Of a stretch of DNA of 64,000 nt, positions 18,055 through 26,866 are shown one piece after another. The notes below the pieces were generated by a model, which did no database searches, was not told the DNA's origin, and saw only the letters and a list, made by a program, of their open reading frames with translations. The position numbers and the translations under genes are program-made. This DNA comes from Hyphomicrobiaceae bacterium (GTDB lineage Bacteria > Pseudomonadota > Alphaproteobacteria > Rhizobiales > Hyphomicrobiaceae): positions 248,001-312,000 of the forward strand of contig JALHOW010000005.1 in the NCBI GenBank assembly GCA_022842785.1. Reading direction: 5' to 3'. Numbering within the stretch: position 1 is the first letter of the stretch; the number at the start of each line of letters is the position of its first letter.

Positions 18055-18531
18055 TTAGTCCGACGGCGCCTGATAGTCGCCACCGGCAGCCTCGTCGGCC
18101 AATGAGCGGACGAGGTCGAGCACGGACTTGCGCACCTTCGGGTCGGTGATGCGCGAGAATGCCCGGTTGAGCTCGAGGCCTTCGCGGCTGCTCAGGAATT
18201 CGAACACGTGGCTGTCGGAGGAGCGATCTGCGAATCCGGGCGCCGCGCCATGCTGCGCGCCACTGCCCGGCGCGTCATCGTAGAAGAACTGGACGGGCAC
18301 GCCGAGCACGCGTGAAAGCTCGAACAGGCGGCTCGCGCCGATGCGATTGATGCCCTTCTCGTACTTCTGCACCTGTTGGAAGGTCAGGCCCAGGCGCTCA
18401 CCGAGCTTCTCCTGGCTGATACCGATCAGCATACGCTGAAGCCGGACGCGATTGCCCACGTGGACATCGACCGGGTTCGGCCGGCGCGTGCCGCGCTCCA
18501 ACGCCTCGCCGTCATCCGCCGGACCAGCCAT
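18055..18531 (-). CDS. XRE-family transcriptional regulator, PraR-like
   Basis: This 158-residue protein has an N-terminal helix-turn-helix (PNPVDVHVGNRVRLQRML, then SQEKLGERLGLTFQQVQKYE, about 19-61) with the INRIGASRLFELSRVLGVPV block that marks the rhizobial PraR/SinR-like group. The C-terminus (FEFLSSREGLELNRAFSRI, VRKSVLDLVRSLA) is also family-typical. PraR-type proteins repress quorum-sensing, biofilm or reb genes; targets here are unknown. AGGGGGA precedes the ATG closely. It is divergent from the acyl-CoA carboxylase gene; the 272-base spacer holds the palindrome CCTCGA-CAA-TCGAGG (18654-18668). Confidence 0.88.
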   Translation of the reverse strand: MAGPADDGEALERGTRRPNPVDVHVGNRVRLQRMLIGISQEKLGERLGLTFQQVQKYEKGINRIGASRLFELSRVLGVPVQFFYDDAPGSGAQHGAAPGFADRSSDSHVFEFLSSREGLELNRAFSRITDPKVRKSVLDLVRSLADEAAGGDYQAPSD

Positions 18532-18803
18532 GGCATCCCCCTAAAGCAACAATCGTCAACCCCAGTCCGCCGCGCCGTGCCCGCGCGAGCGTTCGCAATT
18601 CCTAGGTGTGGGCTGCGGTTTCGTCAACCACATGATGCTGCAAATCAATGGACCCTCGACAATCGAGGAACTATTCCAGGACGCAATTCCTAAAGTCCCT
18701 CGCAACGCGATCCTTGCGGACGCGGGGCTTGCGCCCGTAGTTATGACAGTGTTGGAGCGATAAGACGACCGATGATCGGTCGCTGCGGGAGGGCAGGGCG
18801 CGC

Positions 18804-20411
18804 ATGGCGAGGCTGAAAACGGCGATCAACACCGCCTCGGAGGATTTCGCGGCCAACCGTGCCGCCATGGCGGCCATCGTCTCCGATCTCGCGGAGAAGC
18901 GCCGTGGCGCCGCGGCCGGCGGGCCTGAGCGCCTTCGCGAGCGCCACCTCGCCCGCGGCAAGCTGCTGCCGCGCGACCGGGTTCTCGGGCTGATCGATCC
19001 GGGCTCACCATTCCTCGAACTCTCGCAGCTCGCGGCTTACGACATGTACGGCGGCGATATTCATGGGGCGGGCGTCATCACCGGCATCGGCCGGATCGGG
19101 GGACGGCCGTGCATGATCGTCTGCAACGACGCCACGATCAAAGGCGGCACCTATTATCCTCTTACTGTGAAGAAGCACGTCCGCGCGCAGGAGATCGCGT
19201 GGGAAAACAATCTGCCGTGCCTCTATCTCGTCGATTCCGGCGGCGCGAACCTGCCTCACTGGACGGAGGTCTTCCCGGATCGCGACCACTTTGGCCGCAT
19301 CTTCTTCAATCAGGCGCGCATGTCGGCGGACGGCATTCCGCAGATTGCGGTCGTCATGGGCTCGTGCACGGCGGGCGGCGCCTATGTGCCGGCAATGTCC
19401 GACGAGACCATCATCGTGCGCCGCCAGGGCACGATCTTCCTTGGCGGTCCGCCACTGGTGAAGGCAGCAACCGGCGAGGATGTTTCGGCCGAGGATCTCG
19501 GCGGCGCCGATGTGCACACGCGCCTTTCGGGCGTCGCGGATCACTACGCGCTGAATGACCGACACGCACTCGAAATGGCGCGCAGCATCATCGCAACGCT
19601 GCCAGCGCGTGAGCGCGCGAACGTCCCGACGCGGACGCCCGTACTACCGGCTTATGATCCGGCCGAACTCGATGGTGTCGTACCGGCCTCGCTCATGACG
19701 CAGTACGACACCCGCGAAGTCATCGCGCGGATCGTCGACGGCTCGGAGCTTCACGAGTTCAAGAAGAATTACGCGACGACGCTCGTCACCGGCTTTGCCC
19801 ACATCGAAGGACAGCCGGTCGCGATCCTCGCCAACAACGGCATTCTCTATTCGGAGACGGCGCAGAAAGCGGCCCACTTCATCGAGCTTGCCTGCCAGCG
19901 CAAGACACCGCTGCTCTTTCTCCAGAACATCACCGGCTTCATGGTCGGACGTGAGGCGGAAGCCGGCGGCATCGCGCGCCACGGCGCCAAGATGGTCATG
20001 GCCGTCGCCAATGCCGATGTGCCGAAGATCACGCTGATCATCGGCGGCAGTTATGGTGCGGGCAACTACGCCATGTGCGGGCGCGCCTACGGCCCGCGTT
20101 TTCTCTTCACGTGGCCCAATGCGCGCGTCTCCGTCATGGGCGGCCAGCAGGCGGCGAGCGTGCTCGCAACCGTGCGCCGCGACAACATCGAAGCTGATGG
20201 CAAGACGTGGTCCAAGGCGGAAGAGGATACCTTCAAGCAGCCTGTGCTCGATGCCTACGAGCGCGAGGGGCACCCGTATCACGGCACTGCACGGCTCTGG
20301 GACGACGGCATCATCACGCCCGCCGAGACGCGCCGCGTTCTCGGCCTTGCACTCGCCGTCTGCTTCGAGAAGCCGATCGCCGACACCAAGTTCGGCGTCT
20401 TCAGGATGTAG
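18804..20411 (+). CDS. acyl-CoA carboxylase beta subunit, methylcrotonyl-CoA carboxylase type
   Basis: This 535-residue carboxyltransferase moves CO2 from biotin to an acyl-CoA, most probably 3-methylcrotonyl-CoA in leucine breakdown. It has [48 protein letters not shown] (first oxyanion loop), [20 protein letters not shown] and [20 protein letters not shown] (second oxyanion loop), with [11 protein letters not shown]. These match MCC-beta rather than propionyl-CoA carboxylase. The biotin-carrying alpha subunit is not in the window. It is convergent with the DUF930 gene, 9 bases away. Confidence 0.92.
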   Translation: MARLKTAINTASEDFAANRAAMAAIVSDLAEKRRGAAAGGPERLRERHLARGKLLPRDRVLGLIDPGSPFLELSQLAAYDMYGGDIHGAGVITGIGRIGGRPCMIVCNDATIKGGTYYPLTVKKHVRAQEIAWENNLPCLYLVDSGGANLPHWTEVFPDRDHFGRIFFNQARMSADGIPQIAVVMGSCTAGGAYVPAMSDETIIVRRQGTIFLGGPPLVKAATGEDVSAEDLGGADVHTRLSGVADHYALNDRHALEMARSIIATLPARERANVPTRTPVLPAYDPAELDGVVPASLMTQYDTREVIARIVDGSELHEFKKNYATTLVTGFAHIEGQPVAILANNGILYSETAQKAAHFIELACQRKTPLLFLQNITGFMVGREAEAGGIARHGAKMVMAVANADVPKITLIIGGSYGAGNYAMCGRAYGPRFLFTWPNARVSVMGGQQAASVLATVRRDNIEADGKTWSKAEEDTFKQPVLDAYEREGHPYHGTARLWDDGIITPAETRRVLGLALAVCFEKPIADTKFGVFRM

Positions 20412-20420
20412 CGACCCCGA

Positions 20421-20807
20421 CTATTGCCAGAGGCCCAGTCGATCCCAGTCCGCTTTCGGAATCTCGCGGCCGAGCTGATAGACAAAGGACGTTGCCTTCA
20501 TCCAGTCGTTCGTCAGATCGCAGGAAAAGTTCAGCGCATACCAATGTCCTGCCGACCTCACGGCACCACCCGTTGCCGTGAGCTTCGTGCCTTCGAGTAC
20601 CGCCGGGCGAAAGATGGATGTTTTCATGCGGTCGGCCCGCAGCAGCAGCTTCTCCCGCCGCACAGCGGTCATGCCCCGCAGAATGCAAACTTGATGCGAG
20701 CGGAACTCCGGCGTGAGCTTGGCCAGCGAATCCTCGAACGGCCCCGCCGACACAGCAACCGGCAATCCGATGCTCAAGCCAATTGCAGCGGCAATCTTCT
20801 TCTTCAT
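20421..20807 (-). CDS. DUF930-like secreted protein
   Basis: This 128-residue protein starts with a signal peptide (MKKKIAAAIGLSIGLPVAVSA). The mature part, KLTPEFRSHQVCILRGM and LKADRM-like stretches followed by HWYALNFSCDLTNDWMKATS, resembles DUF930 proteins of Hyphomicrobiales, periplasmic proteins of unknown function. It has two cysteines likely to pair. AGAGGGG lies upstream of ATG 20807; the frame could start seven codons earlier at 20828 but then the signal peptide is displaced. Confidence 0.75.
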   Translation of the reverse strand: MKKKIAAAIGLSIGLPVAVSAGPFEDSLAKLTPEFRSHQVCILRGMTAVRREKLLLRADRMKTSIFRPAVLEGTKLTATGGAVRSAGHWYALNFSCDLTNDWMKATSFVYQLGREIPKADWDRLGLWQ

Positions 20808-20863
20808 GGATGCCCCTCTTTCCGCCATCCGTAGGCGAGGGAGAAGGCCAGAACAAGGACGCT

Positions 20864-21928
20864 CTATGCCGCAACTTTGGCGACGATCGAGCTCATCCGG
20901 ATGCCCCGCTCCGCCGCACTGAGCGACTGCGGCTTCGACATGCGCGCGGCAATGAGCAACCCGTTGCGCGTCGCACCGAGGTTGGCAATACCCTTGCCGG
21001 CGATGTCATAGGCCGTGCCGTGCGCAGGCGTGCAGACCGGGAAGGGATAGCCGCCGATGAGCGTGATGCCGCTCTCGAAGCCCATGAGCTTCATCGCGAT
21101 CTGACCTTGGTCGTGATACATGGTCTGCACGGCGTCGAAGTCGCCGCGCTTGGCGCGCAGGAATACGGTGTCCGAGGGAAATGGTCCCTCGCAGGCGATG
21201 CCCTGCGCCTTCGCCGCCGCAACGGCCGGCTCGATGATATCGATCTCTTCGCGACCGAAGTTGCCGCCATCACCTGCATGTGGGTTGAGCCCTGCGACGG
21301 CGATGCGCGGGCGCGCGATACCAGCATCGCGCATACAGCGGTCCGTCAGCACGAGCCCGTTGATAACGGCTTCTTTCGTGATGTAGCGCGCAACGTCCTT
21401 CAACGGTACGTGGCTGGTGACGCGCGCATTCCACAAACCGTCGAGAATGTTGAACTCGCGCCCCGGGCGCGCGGCACCGCTCTCTTCCGTGATAACCGCG
21501 ATCTCGTCCTCGTAGGAAGCGTCGGCGAGCTTCATGGCGTACTTGTTGAAGGGCGTGAAGGTCACGGCATCCGCCCCGCCGGCAGCACCGAGACGCAGAG
21601 CCGAACGGAAATTGGCGAGCGCGAACGCTCCGCCTGTCTGCGAGGCCGTCCCACACGTGACGCGCGCGGGATCGAGGTGGCCGAGATCGACGAACACGGC
21701 TGCACCATCGAACGCAACGGGCGTCCCCGGTTTCCAGGTGCGGCAATCGCACTTGAGCCCCGCAACGCCCTCACCTTCGGCAAGCACGCGGCGATCTCCG
21801 ATCACGATCAGATCCGCTGCGGCGCGGACCTCGGCATCCATGATGATCTTCGCGGTCAGCTCTGGGCTGATGCCACACGGATCCCCCATCGCAAGCGCGA
21901 GAACGGGGCGTGTCGTGTCCGTTGCCAT
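20864..21928 (-). CDS. PdxA-family NAD-dependent dehydrogenase lacking the phosphate-binding motif
   Basis: This 354-residue protein has the PdxA fold (4-hydroxythreonine-4-phosphate dehydrogenase): MGDPCGISPELTAKI at 14-28 and metal ligands His173 (TSHVPLKD), His217 (GLNPHAGD) and His272 (TMYHDQGQ). The canonical GHTE motif, whose His-Thr bind the substrate phosphate, is replaced at about 141-144 by DEIA. This suggests a non-phosphorylated substrate, as in TphB-type cis-diol dehydrogenases, rather than vitamin B6 synthesis. It lies 72 bases after the HisD-like gene, probably the same operon. ATG 21928 has AGAGGG eight bases upstream. Confidence 0.88.
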   Translation of the reverse strand: MATDTTRPVLALAMGDPCGISPELTAKIIMDAEVRAAADLIVIGDRRVLAEGEGVAGLKCDCRTWKPGTPVAFDGAAVFVDLGHLDPARVTCGTASQTGGAFALANFRSALRLGAAGGADAVTFTPFNKYAMKLADASYEDEIAVITEESGAARPGREFNILDGLWNARVTSHVPLKDVARYITKEAVINGLVLTDRCMRDAGIARPRIAVAGLNPHAGDGGNFGREEIDIIEPAVAAAKAQGIACEGPFPSDTVFLRAKRGDFDAVQTMYHDQGQIAMKLMGFESGITLIGGYPFPVCTPAHGTAYDIAGKGIANLGATRNGLLIAARMSKPQSLSAAERGIRMSSIVAKVAA

Positions 21929-22000
21929 GGCGTTTCCCTCTGCCTGCCAGCCGCTCCTTTCTGATGAGGAGCTGGCTTCACCGTACAATCGCGAACTGAA

Positions 22001-23278
22001 CTAATTCGCCCCCGCAAAGCGCTTCGCGCGCACGGTCGCGGTGATCTCGTGCGCGAGCATGCCTTCCTCGTGGCAAACGCGCGCCATGATCGGCGCCGCT
22101 TCCAGCGACGCGCGGCGCGTGAGCCGCTGATACGTGACCGTCTTGATGAACTTGCCAACCCAAAGCCCGCCCGTGTAACGCGCGGCACCGGCCGTCGGCA
22201 GTGTGTGGTTCGTGCCGATGCCCTTGTCACCGTAAGCGACGGTCGACTCCTCGCCGATGAAGAGCGAGCCGTAGTTCTTCAGCTTCTCGAGATAATAGTC
22301 GTCGCGGCCCGTCTGGATCTCGAGATGCTCGGGTGCGTACTCGTCGGAGACCGCGATCGCCTCGTCGTCACTCCCGACGACGACGATCTCGCCCCAGTCC
22401 GCCCACGAGCGCGACGCGACCTCGCGCGTCGGCAGCGTCTTCAATTGCAGCTCGACCTCGGCGAGCACGGCGCGCCCCATCTTCTCCGAGGGCGTCACGA
22501 ACCATGCGGGACTGTCCGGCCCATGCTCGGCCTGTCCGAGCAGGTCCGTCGCGACGAGGGCCGCGTCGGCGGTGTCATCAGCAATGACGAGGATCTCGGT
22601 CGGCCCCGCCGGCAAGTCGATGCCGACCATGCCGAAGAGCTGGCGCTTGGCCTCCGCGACATAGGGGTTGCCCGGACCGGTGATCATGTCGACGCGCGGC
22701 ATCCCCACGCAGCCGTAGGCCATGGCGGCCATGGCCTGCACGCCGCCGACGCAATAGATCTCATTGGCTCCCGAATGGTGGAGCGCATAGAGCGTCTGCG
22801 GGTAGATGCCATCCGGCCCACGTGGTGGCGCGGCGGCGACTATACGCTCGACGCCGGCGACCTTGGCCGTACCGACGCTCATGATCGCCGCGGAAATGAG
22901 CGGATACTTGCCGCCCGGGATGTAGCAACCGGCGGTCGAGATCGGGATGAGCTTCTGGCCGAGCAGAACGCCGGGCTTCAACTCGACTTCAAACGCCTGC
23001 AGGCTCTCCTTCTGCCGCTTGGCGAATTCCGTCACCTGCGCGTGGCAATAGGCGAAATCCTCCTTGAAGGTCGTCGGCAGGGCGCGCGTCACTTCGTCGA
23101 TGCGCGATTGCGGCACGCGGAACTCGCCCGTCCATTTGTCGAGATCGCGCGCATAGCGGCGGATGGCCTCGTCGCGGTTCTCGGCGACGTCGGCGATCAT
23201 GCGACGCACGGTGTTCTCGACTTCGGCTGCGCGCGGCCCAGCTTGCAGCGCGGCGCGTTTCAGATACTGGCGAGCCAC
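22001..23278 (-). CDS. histidinol dehydrogenase-like NAD-dependent dehydrogenase (probably catabolic)
   Basis: This 425-residue HisD-fold enzyme has zinc ligands Gln249, His252, Asp351 and His410, and the catalytic pair Glu317-His318 (APEHLE). It also has GGVQAMAAMAYG and DMITGPGNPYVAEAKRQLFG. The segment QAEHGPDSPA differs from the biosynthetic consensus (QAEHDEDAQ-like) and is, from memory, found in catabolic relatives such as sulfopropanediol dehydrogenase HpsN. No other his gene is near, and the partner is a PdxA-like enzyme. GTG 23278 is supported by GGGGAGGG about six bases upstream; the long frame to 23587 is spurious. Confidence 0.88.
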   Translation of the reverse strand: MARQYLKRAALQAGPRAAEVENTVRRMIADVAENRDEAIRRYARDLDKWTGEFRVPQSRIDEVTRALPTTFKEDFAYCHAQVTEFAKRQKESLQAFEVELKPGVLLGQKLIPISTAGCYIPGGKYPLISAAIMSVGTAKVAGVERIVAAAPPRGPDGIYPQTLYALHHSGANEIYCVGGVQAMAAMAYGCVGMPRVDMITGPGNPYVAEAKRQLFGMVGIDLPAGPTEILVIADDTADAALVATDLLGQAEHGPDSPAWFVTPSEKMGRAVLAEVELQLKTLPTREVASRSWADWGEIVVVGSDDEAIAVSDEYAPEHLEIQTGRDDYYLEKLKNYGSLFIGEESTVAYGDKGIGTNHTLPTAGAARYTGGLWVGKFIKTVTYQRLTRRASLEAAPIMARVCHEEGMLAHEITATVRAKRFAGAN

Positions 23279-23444
23279 GGCGCCCTCCCCAATGTTGAGA
23301 CGTTTTCGACCTCGGAGCGAGACGCTATGTGGACTGCGGGGGGCGGTCAAGGTAGCGAGATGTGGGATGGCGAGCGCCTGAAATGAAACATCCCGGCGCG
23401 CAGGCCGGGATGCTTCGATTCCGATGCGATGTAGGTCGCCAGGG

Positions 23445-24509
23445 TCAGCCGCGCGTACTGCCGCCCCCCTGAGGCAGCAGCTTGAGGATGCCCTGCGCGG
23501 CCGCGCCGGCGGCGGCGTCGGCCGTATTGCCCCACGCGCTGTCGAGCGAGCCTTCGGGGATCTCGTTCTTCTGCGAAACGGTTCCAAGCGAGCGGCCCTG
23601 CGGATCGCGCACCAGCCAGTCGATCTGGATGGACTGCTTGCCCGCCTGTCCCTGCGTGAGCGCCACCTTTCCTTCGATGCGGTAGGAAGCGCCCGGCCGA
23701 TTGGCCATCGTCACACCCTGACGCGAGAGCTCGCGCTGAAGTGCGCTCGAAAGTGCGGTATTGCCATCACCAGGCGCGCCGGTGACTGCCGGCACGATCG
23801 CCGCGACATCGCCCGTCGACGGCAGGCTCGCCGTCGTGGTGCGCGCGGCGGCAGGCTCCGCTGCTGGTGCGCCCGGCGGGGCCACGGCGGCAATCGGCTG
23901 CTGTGCTCCTGCGTCCGAGGCCGGACTCTGGCCGGCGATGGGCGGTCCACCCGCCGGACGGTTCGCCGCGAGCCACGTAGCCAGCTGCGTCGACGTCTTG
24001 TCGGCAATGGACTGCGTCACCGCTCCCGTCACAGCCACCCAAGGATCCTTCGCTGCGCCGGCAGGTACCAGTTCTTCACCGGTCACGCGATGAACGCGCT
24101 TCCCGGCCGTATCGGTGAGATCCCAGATGTACGAGACTTTCGTCTGCGAGCGATCCTTCGACGCAACGATATAACCGCGCAACGTGTAGTCGCCCTTCGC
24201 ATCACGATCGTTGATAAGCGAGACGCGCTGACGCTCGGCGGATTGCACGATCTGCTCGGCCATCTGCCGAGAGACGGCATCCGGTGCGCCGATGACCGGC
24301 GCCAATGCGATGCGCGCCAGTGTTGCCTGCTGAGCCGGCCTGGCCTGCTCAGGCGTTGAGGTCTCTGGTCCGGACGACGACAGGCTGCTGAAGAGCGATG
24401 ATCCACTCGATTCGCACCCGGCAAGACCGAGAGCGATGATGGCGATTGCAGCCGGTGCGACAGAGCGCAGTAGGCTCCGTGAGGTCCTCTCAGCGTCGGA
24501 TTTGGTCAC
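23445..24509 (-). CDS. hypothetical lipoprotein
   Basis: This 354-residue protein begins with a lipoprotein signal: basic start, hydrophobic AAIAIIALGLAGC with lipobox LAGC (acylated Cys about residue 32), then a serine-rich linker. Two similar beta-rich parts are visible (RIALAPVIGAPDAVSRQM...YTLRGYIVASKD and GNTALSSALQRELSRQGV...YRIEGKVALTQ), separated by an Ala/Pro-rich linker (about 180-240). The repeated layout of Asp-rich 'peptide-loop' plus 'IQIDWLVRDPQGRSLGTVSQ' looks like an envelope lipoprotein of Hyphomicrobiales with no assigned function. It is transcribed alone, downstream of pgeF. Confidence 0.8.
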   Translation of the reverse strand: MTKSDAERTSRSLLRSVAPAAIAIIALGLAGCESSGSSLFSSLSSSGPETSTPEQARPAQQATLARIALAPVIGAPDAVSRQMAEQIVQSAERQRVSLINDRDAKGDYTLRGYIVASKDRSQTKVSYIWDLTDTAGKRVHRVTGEELVPAGAAKDPWVAVTGAVTQSIADKTSTQLATWLAANRPAGGPPIAGQSPASDAGAQQPIAAVAPPGAPAAEPAAARTTTASLPSTGDVAAIVPAVTGAPGDGNTALSSALQRELSRQGVTMANRPGASYRIEGKVALTQGQAGKQSIQIDWLVRDPQGRSLGTVSQKNEIPEGSLDSAWGNTADAAAGAAAQGILKLLPQGGGSTRG

Positions 24510-24709
24510 GGTGACGCCCCCTTGAATAATGATTCCGCTGACTCCGGTGACCGTCGTACGGACTTGGCGGCCTCGAGGTTCTCCCTCGACTCGGTACGCT
24601 TTGGAGAATCCTGTATCTGCTGGCTCCCCGACCGTCCAGATGGACGCACCAGCTTTCCTGTTTCTGACTCAGAACTTAGCAGGCACTTGACGGGGAAACT
24701 GTGGAAAAA

Positions 24710-25483
24710 CTAGAGCAGCACGATGGCGGAGATTTGGCGGCCATAGTCCGGCTCGCACCTGTGGGTGGTCCGGCGATAGCTGAAATAATGTTCCGTATTC
24801 GTATACGTGCAGCGGCTCTCGCTGCCAACGCCGCCGAGGCCCATACCATCGAGGCGATGGAGCACAAAGGCGGGGAGATCGAAATAGGGCCGCGCGCCTT
24901 CTTCCTGACGCCGGAAAAATCGCCGATACCCTTCTGATTTTGCGATAAAAACTGCTTCGAACTCGGGCCCGACCTCATACGCTTCAGGCCCGATGCAGGG
25001 CCCGAGGACCGCCTGAATGCGTCCGCGCTGCGCGCCGAGCGTTTCCATGGTCGAGACGGCCGACTCGAGCACTCCGCCGAGGGCGCCCTTCCATCCAGCG
25101 TGCGCCGCTGCAACGACACCAGCTTCCGCGTCCGCGAAGAGTACAGGCGCACAATCGGCCGCGAGCGCGGCGACGGCGATGCCCGGGGTTGCGGTTACCA
25201 AGGCGTCGGCCTTCGGCATCGTGTCGAACGTCCATGGCTGCGAGACCACGATTGCGTCGACACTGTGATGCTGGTGGGCCGTGAGCAGATTGTCCGGAAT
25301 AACGCCGAGATGCTCGGCCACCCGCCGACGATTCTCGCCTATGGCAGCGCGCGCATCCTTCGAGCCGAGGCCGCAGTTGAGCGAGGCGTAGATGCCCTCC
25401 GAGACGCCACCCTGCCGGCCGAAAAAGCCGTGCGCGATGCGAGCGTGGCCTGAGAGCGCTTCCGATTTGATCGGCTGGAGCAT
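24710..25483 (-). CDS. pgeF: peptidoglycan editing factor PgeF (YfiH / polyphenol oxidase family)
   Basis: This 257-residue Cu/Zn-dependent protein of the DUF152 family removes misincorporated residues from peptidoglycan precursors in E. coli; relatives act as purine nucleoside phosphorylases. The metal site is seen in TAHQHHSVDA, ALAADCAPVLFAD and AAAHAGWKGAL, and the family block LGPCIGPEAYEVG is present. It ends with RCTYTNTEHYFSYRR. ATG 25483 matches the usual N-terminus (MLQPIKSEAL); a GTG at 25519 would add 12 residues. It is downstream of the glutaredoxin gene, 42 bases apart. Confidence 0.93.
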   Translation of the reverse strand: MLQPIKSEALSGHARIAHGFFGRQGGVSEGIYASLNCGLGSKDARAAIGENRRRVAEHLGVIPDNLLTAHQHHSVDAIVVSQPWTFDTMPKADALVTATPGIAVAALAADCAPVLFADAEAGVVAAAHAGWKGALGGVLESAVSTMETLGAQRGRIQAVLGPCIGPEAYEVGPEFEAVFIAKSEGYRRFFRRQEEGARPYFDLPAFVLHRLDGMGLGGVGSESRCTYTNTEHYFSYRRTTHRCEPDYGRQISAIVLL

Positions 25484-25525
25484 GGTCGTCCCGTTGCAGA
25501 TGATTGCTCGACGATCCACCGGATA

Positions 25526-25783
25526 TCAGCCAGCGAGCAGCGGGTCGAGCTTGCCAGCGCCGTCCAGAGCATAGAGGTCGTCGCAGCCGCCGACGTGCAA
25601 CTCATCGATGAAGATCTGCGGGACGGTGGTCTGTCCGCCGGCCATCTCGACCAGTTCCTCGCGCTCGGCCGATTTGCCGGTGAGATTGATCTCTTCGAAG
25701 GGCACGCCCTTGGATTGCAGCAGCCGGAGGGCCGCTGAGCAGTAGCCGCACCAGTCTCTCGTATAGATGACCACCTTGGGCAT
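25526..25783 (-). CDS. grxC: glutaredoxin 3
   Basis: This 85-residue dithiol glutaredoxin reduces disulfides with glutathione. It has the thioredoxin-like fold with active site CGYC (residues 12-15) in place of the common CPYC, the TTVPQIFIDELHVGG cis-proline and glutathione-binding part, and GGCDDLYAL. The glycine in the active site should raise the redox activity relative to proline, but that is inference. It lies downstream of comF on the same strand, a frequent arrangement in alphaproteobacteria. Confidence 0.95.
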   Translation of the reverse strand: MPKVVIYTRDWCGYCSAALRLLQSKGVPFEEINLTGKSAEREELVEMAGGQTTVPQIFIDELHVGGCDDLYALDGAGKLDPLLAG

Positions 25784-25902
25784 GCGGGCCTCTCGGGATA
25801 GGGCAATGTTCCGCTCAATGTAGTGCGGTGTCTTGATTTGCAGGAGTGGCGCCGATTGCGGTGCAGAGAACCCGGCGTTGCAGGGCTCGCGCCGCTCTGC
25901 GG

Positions 25903-26709
25903 CTAGAGGTCGACGCGGCGCGGATCCGCGACCATGGCGGCCACGAGCACATCGACGCGCTGAGCGCCTGCCGCCCTCAAGGCCCGCGCACAGGCACCGA
26001 CCGTGGCGCCCGTCGTGATGACATCATCGATCAGTATGACGTTCCTCCCCGCAACGCGCCGCCGGCCTGCGGCAGTCACGGCAAAGGCGCCGGCAACATT
26101 CGCAACCCGTTGCGCCGCGCTCGAACCGACCTGCGTCGGTGTTCTCTTGGTCTTCACGAGGGCGGAAGGATCGAAGCGAACGCCGCTCGAGCGGGAGATT
26201 TCCCGCGCCAAAAGGGCCGCCTGATTGAACTGACGGCGCACAAGCCGCCATCGCGTCATGGGCACCGGAACCAGGATATCCGCATCCACAAGGATTTCGC
26301 TTCCAGCCCGCACCATCCAGTGGGCCAGCAGGCGGCGCACCTCGTGCCGGTCCGAATACTTGAAATCGTGGATGAGTTCGCGGGCGACGCCCCCAAAAGC
26401 CGCCGCTGCGCGGGCACGATCGTAGGGCGGGGGGTCTGCGGCTGCCGCTGCCGAGATCTGCAGGCCATCGCCACCGAAGGGGAGGGGCAGGCCGAGACGG
26501 TGGCAGAGTGGGGGTGTGATGAACGCCACCTGCTGCCAGCAACCGGCGCAAAGGGCGTCATGGGAGGCCGTGCGATCGTGACAGGAAAGGCAAAGCGCCG
26601 GCGCAACCACATTGCCGAGGCCGCTGAACGCCGCGCCCAAATTTCGACGGACTCCGGCAAGCCAGCCTCGCGGCACCCGCCGGTCTGTGTCCGCGGCTTC
26701 CTCTGTCAT
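25903..26709 (-). CDS. comF: ComF family phosphoribosyltransferase-like protein
   Basis: This 268-residue ComF homologue has an N-terminal cysteine cluster (ALCLSCHDRTASHDALCAGC, about 42-61, four Cys for a zinc knuckle), followed by the double-wing part (PPPYDRARAAAAFGGVARELIHDFKYS) and a PRTase-like domain with PVPMTRWRLVRRQFNQAALLA and the PRPP loop VILIDDVITTGATVGACARAL. ComF is needed for DNA uptake in competent bacteria; in alphaproteobacteria its role is less clear. ATG 26709 was preferred, with modest ribosome-site support; the frame extends to 26760. Confidence 0.92.
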   Translation of the reverse strand: MTEEAADTDRRVPRGWLAGVRRNLGAAFSGLGNVVAPALCLSCHDRTASHDALCAGCWQQVAFITPPLCHRLGLPLPFGGDGLQISAAAAADPPPYDRARAAAAFGGVARELIHDFKYSDRHEVRRLLAHWMVRAGSEILVDADILVPVPMTRWRLVRRQFNQAALLAREISRSSGVRFDPSALVKTKRTPTQVGSSAAQRVANVAGAFAVTAAGRRRVAGRNVILIDDVITTGATVGACARALRAAGAQRVDVLVAAMVADPRRVDL

Positions 26710-26866
26710 GCGCTGCCCCGCCAAGCCCCGTCCTGGAATGATCATAGCTCGCCGGACCACGGGTTGCGCAACACATCAGGGCCCCCGGCACCTTGGTGCG
26801 GCCGCAGGCCTTGCCAAACCCGCTATTGGAGATGATGTTGCGCCGCCTTTCAGTGAACCTCAGGGG

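Noticed and set aside
20864-21928. Naming the PdxA-like gene pdxA for vitamin B6 synthesis
   Set aside because: The phosphate-binding GHTE motif is missing and the neighbour is a HisD-like dehydrogenase, so the biosynthetic role is unlikely.
22001-23278. Naming the HisD-like gene hisD for histidine synthesis
   Set aside because: The AEHGPDSP variant and absence of other his genes point to a catabolic relative.
22049-23386. Long plus-strand frame (445 codons) opposite the HisD-like gene
   Set aside because: It is the complement of a strongly coding gene in GC-rich DNA, with Arg/Asp/Val-biased composition and no family motif. The same holds for frames at 61929-63428, 58088-59662, 15078-16130 and 34335-35651.
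24700-24708. TGTGGAAAA, close to a DnaA box
   Set aside because: A single near-match with no cluster, AT-rich unwinding region or origin-linked genes around it.
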